Shown here: piece by piece, positions 59,604 to 64,000 of the stretch
Numbering within the stretch: the stretch's first letter is position 1
How the letters are laid out: every line of letters begins with the position of its first letter
Source: QQWI01 sp964522015
GTDB taxonomy: Bacteria; Bacillota; Clostridia; Peptostreptococcales; Acidaminobacteraceae
Assembly (NCBI GenBank): GCA_964522015.1
Contig: CAZFST010000026.1
Span: forward strand, 1-64,000
Length of the DNA: 64,000 bases
Direction: 5' to 3'
The notes under the pieces: model-generated
Told to the model about the DNA's origin: nothing
What the model saw: only the letters and a program-made list of their open reading frames with translations
Databases searched by the model: none
Translations under genes and position numbers: made by a program

Positions 59604-60350
59604 ATGAGAGTTCCATTTATTGCAGGTAACTGGAAAATGCACAAAACCATTGCTGAAGGGATTGCTTTTATCAATGCGATCAAAGGTGCTATTGCAGGTT
59701 CGGATGTTGAAGTAGCCGTGTGTGCGCCTTTTTTACAACTGAAAGATTTGAAAGCAGCTGTTGCGGGTACAAATATTAAAATCGCGGCACAAAATATGCA
59801 CTTTGAAGATACTGGTGCTTATACAGGCGAGATTTCTGCTCAAATGCTTAAAGAAATCGGCGTTGATTACGTGGTAATAGGCCATTCAGAAAGACGTCAA
59901 TATTTCAACGAAACTGACGAAACAGTGAACAAAAAAGTCTTAAAGGCATTGGCTTCAGATTTAGGTCCAATTATGTGCATTGGCGAACTACTTGAAGAAA
60001 GAGAATCAGGCCAAGAAAAAGCAGTTGTTCAAAGACAATTGGTTAAAGGTTTAGAAAATGTTTCAGCTCAAGATCTTAACAAAGTTGTCATTGCCTATGA
60101 GCCAGTTTGGGCTATCGGTACTGGCAAAACAGCCAGCGCTGAAGATGCTAACGATATGATTGCTTATATCCGTACACTTTTGGCAGAGAACTTTAACGAA
60201 GAAGTTGCTGAAGAAGTACGTATTCAATACGGCGGTAGCGTTAAACCTTCAAACGTTGAAGAAATCATGAACCAATCAGATATCGATGGTGCATTAGTAG
60301 GTGGCGCATCATTAAACCCAGAAGATTTTGTCCAACTTGTTAACTTTTAA
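59604..60350 (+). CDS. tpiA: Triosephosphate isomerase
   Basis: 248 residues. Interconverts dihydroxyacetone phosphate and glyceraldehyde-3-phosphate. GNWKMHK has the catalytic Lys, VIGHSERRQYF the His, and AYEPVWAIGTGKTAS the Glu and flexible loop; YGGSVKPSN and GALVGGASL bind phosphate. AAAGGAGTG is the ribosome binding site. It lies between pgk and gpmI in the glycolytic operon. Confidence 0.98.
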   Translation: MRVPFIAGNWKMHKTIAEGIAFINAIKGAIAGSDVEVAVCAPFLQLKDLKAAVAGTNIKIAAQNMHFEDTGAYTGEISAQMLKEIGVDYVVIGHSERRQYFNETDETVNKKVLKALASDLGPIMCIGELLEERESGQEKAVVQRQLVKGLENVSAQDLNKVVIAYEPVWAIGTGKTASAEDANDMIAYIRTLLAENFNEEVAEEVRIQYGGSVKPSNVEEIMNQSDIDGALVGGASLNPEDFVQLVNF

Positions 60351-60422
60351 GGTGTGCCTATACACCTTGTAAACTCACAGGTGCATCTCAAACTTTCACA
60401 AATGAAGGCTTGGAGTTGCACC
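60349..60422 (+). other. Two hairpins between tpiA and gpmI
   Basis: AAGGTGT-GCCTAT-ACACCTT (60349-60368) is a perfect 7-bp hairpin that includes the tpiA stop region. A second possible stem pairs GGTGCATCTC (60381-60390) with GGAGTTGCACC (60412-60422). Neither has a T run, so processing or stability signals are more likely than terminators. Confidence 0.45.
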
Positions 60423-60436
60423 AATCGGGAGCTCAT

Positions 60437-61966
60437 ATGAAAAAGCCAGTCGTTTTATTAATTCTTGATGGGTGGGGTTACTCACCTATCGAAAAGGGCA
60501 ATGCCATTATGGCCGCTGACACGCCAAACTTTGACCGCTATTTACAAGATTATCCTCATACGCTAATAGCAGCAAGTGGTCGAGAAGTAGGTTTACCACC
60601 GGGACAAATGGGTAATTCAGAAGTGGGTCATCTCAATATTGGTGCAGGGCGTATCGTCTATCAACCATTAATGAGGATCACTAAGTCCATAGAGGACGGA
60701 GAGTTTTTCCAGATTCCACAGCTGGTTGATGCAGTTACCTATGCAAAATCAAATGATAAACCCTTACACTTGTTGGGACTTTTATCAGATGGTGGTGTTC
60801 ATAGCCATATAGAACACATCAAAGGTTGTTTACAGTTGGCTAAACGGAACGGTCTAAAGAAGGTTTTTGTTCATGCTTTTTTAGATGGACGTGACACGCC
60901 ACCAAGAAGTGCTCTAGGTTATGCTAAAGAACTTCAAGATTATATGGATGCTGAAACAATTGGTACTTTTGCTTCTGTGGGTGGTAGATACTACGCCATG
61001 GACCGCGATAACCGTTGGGATCGGGTTGAGCTTGGCTACAATGCAATGGTCAATGGAATTGGTCAAAAGGCAGAAAGTGCCTTGGAAGCCATTGAAAATA
61101 GCTATCTAGCTGATAAGGATGATGAGTTTGTTCTACCGACGGTGATTGAAAAAGATGGTCATGCAGTTGGTCAAATTCAACCAGAGGATGCTGTTTTATT
61201 CTTTAACTTCCGCCCAGATAGAGCACGTCAAATTACAAGAGCATTGACACAAGATGGTTTCGAAGGCTTTGCAGCTAAAAAAATGAATCTTCATTATGTG
61301 ACAATGACCGAATACGATAAAAGTTTTGAAGGTTTGTCATCTGTCTTTACAGCGGATGAGTTAACTCACACCTTTGGCGAGTACATTTCTGAGCGAGGTT
61401 TAACACAGCTAAGAATTGCAGAAACTGAGAAGTATGCTCACGTTACATTCTTCTTTAACGGCGGCGTTGAAGAGGCATATGCTGGTGAGGATAGAATCTT
61501 AGTGCCTTCACCACAGGTTGCAACTTATGATTTACAACCAGAAATGTCTGCAAGTGGTGTCACTAATAAGCTTCTAGAAGCTATTGAAAGTGATAAGTAC
61601 GATGTCATCATTGCCAACTATGCAAATCCAGATATGTTAGGACACACTGGCGTGTTTGAGGCAGCTGTGAAAGCCATTGAAGAAATTGATAAAGATTTCG
61701 GCTTAGTGGCAGATAAAATCGTTGAAAAAGGTGGCGTTGTTCTGATTACTGCTGATCATGGCAATGCAGAGCAAATGCTAGACCCAGAGACTGGTGTCAT
61801 CTTTACAGCACATACTATTAACCCTGTTCCACTTATTATTGCAGGTGCAGGTGCCGTCACTTTAAAAGATGGCAAAAAACTTAGTGATCTTGCACCAACT
61901 ATGTTAGCGCTTCTTGAAATTGAAAAGCCTGCTATCATGAATGGTGAGTCAATTATACAAAACTAA
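60437..61966 (+). CDS. gpmI: 2,3-bisphosphoglycerate-independent phosphoglycerate mutase
   Basis: 509 residues, manganese-dependent alkaline-phosphatase-fold enzyme. It converts 3- to 2-phosphoglycerate. LLILDGWGYS has the first metal aspartate, PPGQMGNSEVGHLNIGAGRIVYQ the catalytic serine, FLDGRDTPP and FASVGGRYYAMDRDNRWDRV the phosphotransferase domain, and ITADHGNAEQM with TAHTINPVP the other metal ligands. I chose ATG 60437 behind CGGGAGC; the frame from 60410 lacks a site. A GTG-free compact gap of 19 bases leads to eno. Confidence 0.97.
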   Translation: MKKPVVLLILDGWGYSPIEKGNAIMAADTPNFDRYLQDYPHTLIAASGREVGLPPGQMGNSEVGHLNIGAGRIVYQPLMRITKSIEDGEFFQIPQLVDAVTYAKSNDKPLHLLGLLSDGGVHSHIEHIKGCLQLAKRNGLKKVFVHAFLDGRDTPPRSALGYAKELQDYMDAETIGTFASVGGRYYAMDRDNRWDRVELGYNAMVNGIGQKAESALEAIENSYLADKDDEFVLPTVIEKDGHAVGQIQPEDAVLFFNFRPDRARQITRALTQDGFEGFAAKKMNLHYVTMTEYDKSFEGLSSVFTADELTHTFGEYISERGLTQLRIAETEKYAHVTFFFNGGVEEAYAGEDRILVPSPQVATYDLQPEMSASGVTNKLLEAIESDKYDVIIANYANPDMLGHTGVFEAAVKAIEEIDKDFGLVADKIVEKGGVVLITADHGNAEQMLDPETGVIFTAHTINPVPLIIAGAGAVTLKDGKKLSDLAPTMLALLEIEKPAIMNGESIIQN

Positions 61967-61985
61967 CTCATATTGGAGGTATCAC

Positions 61986-63275
61986 ATGTCAACAATCGTA
62001 GGCGTATACGCAAGAGAAATACTTGATTCACGTGGCAATCCAACTGTAGAAGTAGAAGTTTATTTAGAAGATGGTTCAATGGGTAGAGCAGGCGTACCAT
62101 CAGGTGCATCAACAGGTGCATTTGAAGCTTGCGAACTTCGTGATGGCGATAAAAATCGTTACATGGGCAAAGGTGTTTTAACTGCAATGAACAATGTCAA
62201 TGATATTATCGCTCCAGAAATCGTTGGTTTAGATGCAACTGAGCAAGTACTAATCGACAAAATCTTGATCGAACTTGATGGTACACCAAATAAAACTAAA
62301 CTTGGTGCTAATGCTATTCTTGGTGTTTCTATGGCTGTAGCTAAAGCAGCAGCTGAATCACTTGATATTCCTTTGTTCCAGTATATTGGCGGAACAAATG
62401 CGAAGGTGTTGCCAACGCCAATGATGAACATCCTTAATGGTGGTTCACATGCAGATAACAATGTGGATATTCAAGAATTTATGATTATGCCTGTTGGTCC
62501 TAAAACATACAAAGAAGCACTTCGTATGGGTACAGAAATATACCATGCACTTAAGGGCGTTCTTAAAGCTAAGGGTCTTGCTACTGGAGTAGGCGATGAA
62601 GGTGGTTTTGCGCCAAACTTGCCTTCAAACGAAGATGCACTTAAAGTGATCATGGAAGCAATTGAAAAAGCTGGTTACAAAGCTGGCGAAGAAATCGTTC
62701 TTGCTCTTGACGTTGCTGCAACTGAGCTTTGGGATGGCGAAAAGAAAATGTATGTCCTAGAAGGCGAAGGCAAAGAATTAACTTCTGCTGAAATGGTTGA
62801 CTTCTACAAAGGTCTTGTTGAAAGATACCCAATTATTTCAATCGAAGATGGTTTGGACGAAGAAGATTGGGATGGTTGGAAGCTATTGACTGAAACTCTT
62901 GGACACACAACGCAAATCGTTGGTGACGACTTATTTGTTACAAACACTGAGCGTTTATCAAGAGGTATCAAAGGTAAAAATGCAAACAGCATCTTGATCA
63001 AATTAAACCAAATTGGTACGTTGACTGAGACTCTTGATACTATCGAAATGGCTAAACGTGCACGTTTCACAACTATCATTTCACACAGATCAGGTGAAAC
63101 TGATGAGTCAATCATCGCTGACTTAGCTGTTGCTGTAAATTCAGGTCAAATCAAAACTGGTGCGCCTGCTAGAATTGACCGTGTTGCGAAATACAACCAA
63201 TTGTTAAGAATTGAAGATATGCTTGATGAGACAGCACAGTATGCTGGCCGTTCTGCATTCTACAACTTAGACTAG
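61986..63275 (+). CDS. eno: Enolase
   Basis: 429 residues. Dehydrates 2-phosphoglycerate to phosphoenolpyruvate. IVGVYAREILDSRGNPTVEVEV opens the protein, GASTGAFEACELRDGD is the mobile loop, VGDEGGFAP has the catalytic Glu, and the metal ligands lie in LALDVAATELW, SIEDGLDEEDWDGW and IVGDDLFVTN. SHRSGETDES closes the active site. ATTGGAGG precedes the chosen ATG; the frame from 61941 overlaps gpmI without a site. A terminator follows and ends the glycolytic operon. Confidence 0.98.
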   Translation: MSTIVGVYAREILDSRGNPTVEVEVYLEDGSMGRAGVPSGASTGAFEACELRDGDKNRYMGKGVLTAMNNVNDIIAPEIVGLDATEQVLIDKILIELDGTPNKTKLGANAILGVSMAVAKAAAESLDIPLFQYIGGTNAKVLPTPMMNILNGGSHADNNVDIQEFMIMPVGPKTYKEALRMGTEIYHALKGVLKAKGLATGVGDEGGFAPNLPSNEDALKVIMEAIEKAGYKAGEEIVLALDVAATELWDGEKKMYVLEGEGKELTSAEMVDFYKGLVERYPIISIEDGLDEEDWDGWKLLTETLGHTTQIVGDDLFVTNTERLSRGIKGKNANSILIKLNQIGTLTETLDTIEMAKRARFTTIISHRSGETDESIIADLAVAVNSGQIKTGAPARIDRVAKYNQLLRIEDMLDETAQYAGRSAFYNLD

Positions 63276-63324
63276 TCGTTAGCTTTTACTCTTAGTAGTC
63301 AAAATACTAAAATTGTTTTATAAT

Positions 63325-63353
63325 AAGAAGGGCTTCGTTTGAGGCCCTTCTTA
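63325..63353 (+). terminator. Terminator after eno
   Basis: AAGAAGGGC and GCCCTTCTT arms with a TTCGTTTGAG-type loop, followed by ATAT. The stem is strong and the T run short. Confidence 0.75.
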
Positions 63354-63438
63354 TATCGTTTGCATAGAAAGTGCAAGTAAGCACACAAAAGAGACTCACC
63401 CGAAAAAAAGACTTGGTAAATTCCCGAAAGTTTACCCG

Positions 63439-63472
63439 GGAAATCGTTTTCACAATCAGGCAACCGTTTTCA
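63439..63472 (-). promoter_or_regulatory. Tandem cre-like sites before secG
   Basis: On the minus strand, TGAAAACGATTTCC (63439-63452) and TGAAAACGGTTGCC (63459-63472) are direct repeats exactly 20 bp apart, thus on one face of the helix. They lie 25-55 bases above the -35. Confidence 0.55.
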
Positions 63473-63495
63473 CAAACCCTCATATGAGGATTTGA

Positions 63496-63524
63496 TTGCC
63501 AATACATTATCAATATGTTAGAAT
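63496..63524 (+). promoter_or_regulatory. Promoter of secG
   Basis: TTGCCA-N17-TAGAAT with a TGT extension before the -10, 36 bases before the secG start. Confidence 0.65.
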
Positions 63525-63559
63525 TGCCTTGTTCAAAATTAAAGAGGAGGTAAATTATT

Positions 63560-63793
63560 ATGTCGTTATTTGTTACAATTTTGTTAATTTTATCAAGTTT
63601 CATCCTGATTGGCAGTATCTTAATGCAATCGGGCAGAAGCGCTGGTATGTCAGGCGCTATTGGCGGCGGTGCTGAGCAAATTTTTGGTAAAGCAAAAGCA
63701 AAAGGTATGGATGCGTTTTTTGATAACGTGACTAAACTTGCAGCTGTAGCATTTATTATTTGTTCTCTTGCTTTGGCAATCATCCAAAAGTAG
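63560..63793 (+). CDS. secG: Preprotein translocase subunit SecG
   Basis: 77 residues, two membrane helices (about 4-22 and 54-74) separated by the conserved loop LMQSGRSAGMSGAIGGGAEQIFG, the SecG signature. It assists protein export through SecYE. AGAGGAGG precedes the ATG. secG after eno is a common Firmicute order, but a terminator and a separate promoter here make it its own unit. Confidence 0.96.
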   Translation: MSLFVTILLILSSFILIGSILMQSGRSAGMSGAIGGGAEQIFGKAKAKGMDAFFDNVTKLAAVAFIICSLALAIIQK

Positions 63794-63890
63794 TTTTAGG
63801 GAATTTATCACACGATGAAGCCATAGTTTTATCCAGTGATAAACAAACATAGTCGCATTATATCAGCATTTTACTTCGGGGAGGTACACG

Positions 63891-64000
63891 ATGAATTTCG
63901 GGATCATCGCGTCAATTGTAGGTTTACTTGCACTGGTTTTTGCATACACATTAGTTATTAAAATTATGAAAGTTCCACCGGGTAATGAGCGTATGAAGGA
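63891..64000 (+). CDS. hppA: Membrane-bound ion-pumping pyrophosphatase, N-terminal part
   Basis: Only the first 36 codons are present; the gene runs off the window. The peptide (NFGIIASIVGLLALVFAYTL, then a basic stretch and PPGNERMK) is a first membrane helix followed by the G.e.M pattern seen at the start of HppA proteins, which hydrolyse pyrophosphate to pump protons or sodium. CGGGGAGG precedes the ATG. Whether it pumps H+ or Na+ cannot be told from this part. Confidence 0.75.
   Translation, partial: MNFGIIASIVGLLALVFAYTLVIKIMKVPPGNERMK

Noticed and set aside
63307..63783. 158-codon minus-strand frame across the secG promoter
   Set aside because: It runs through the eno terminator, the operator-like pair and secG antisense, with no ribosome binding site.

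Overview
The window looks like chromosomal DNA of an anaerobic, low-to-mid GC Firmicute of the class Clostridia. The evidence is strong AGGAGG-type ribosome binding sites, occasional GTG and TTG starts, extended -10 promoters, an rpoN-cggR-gap-pgk-tpi-gpmI-eno-secG string, and a serC-serA-DUF1015 operon. A motile relative of Fusibacter or Acidaminobacter would fit, but that placement is inference. I see no phage, transposase, CRISPR array, rRNA or tRNA. The window ends inside hppA.

Layout. 0.2-2.9 kb: flagellar-type genes (FliK-like, short FlhB-like, YaaR). 3.0-5.7 kb, minus strand: secreted thermolysin-like protease and proC. 5.8-8.6 kb: TldD/PmbA pair. 8.9-11.1 kb: secreted alkaline phosphatase behind a candidate Pho-box array, then a small GNAT-like protein. 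11.2-15.9 kb: histidine kinase, response regulator, ABC ATPase and two permeases, in the order of Bacillus lnrJK-lnrLMN. 16.0-26.4 kb: a signalling block with a CheA-like kinase carrying a C-terminal CheX-like domain, a single-domain CheY, an alkyltransferase-like protein, a two-subunit ABC exporter, a receiver-HD-GYP protein and a TPR histidine kinase. 26.5-28.3 kb: an amino-acid permease bracketed by a repeated palindromic element. 28.3-32 kb: U32 protein and CCA-adding enzyme. 32-33.6 kb, minus strand: chemoreceptor. 33.7-37.3 kb: serine biosynthesis. 37.4-39 kb: flavin and Fe-S membrane electron-transfer pair. 39.1-46.7 kb: late cobalamin genes, opened by an unusual NadR-like/CobU fusion. 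46.9-48.9 kb: CheX, TrmL, DegV. 49.3-54.3 kb: BMP-type nucleoside ABC transporter. 54.4-64 kb: rpoN, cggR, glycolysis, secG, hppA.

How parts connect. The glycolytic operon supplies 3-phosphoglycerate, which SerA oxidises and the SerC-like enzyme transaminates. A shared operator-like motif, GAAAACGnTwnC, occurs seven times in intergenic DNA before serC, the nucleoside transporter, cggR and secG, so a LacI/CcpA-type regulator may tie these units together. Chemotaxis parts (CheA-like kinase with CheX domain, CheY, CheX, MCP) are spread over the window, without cheW or cheB/R.

The observations most worth a second look are the CheA-CheX fusion, the NadR/CobU fusion with an internal ribosome binding site, the 12-bp tandem repeat that forms both the end of the HD-GYP gene and the start of the next, the shared operator motif, and the repeat element around the permease.
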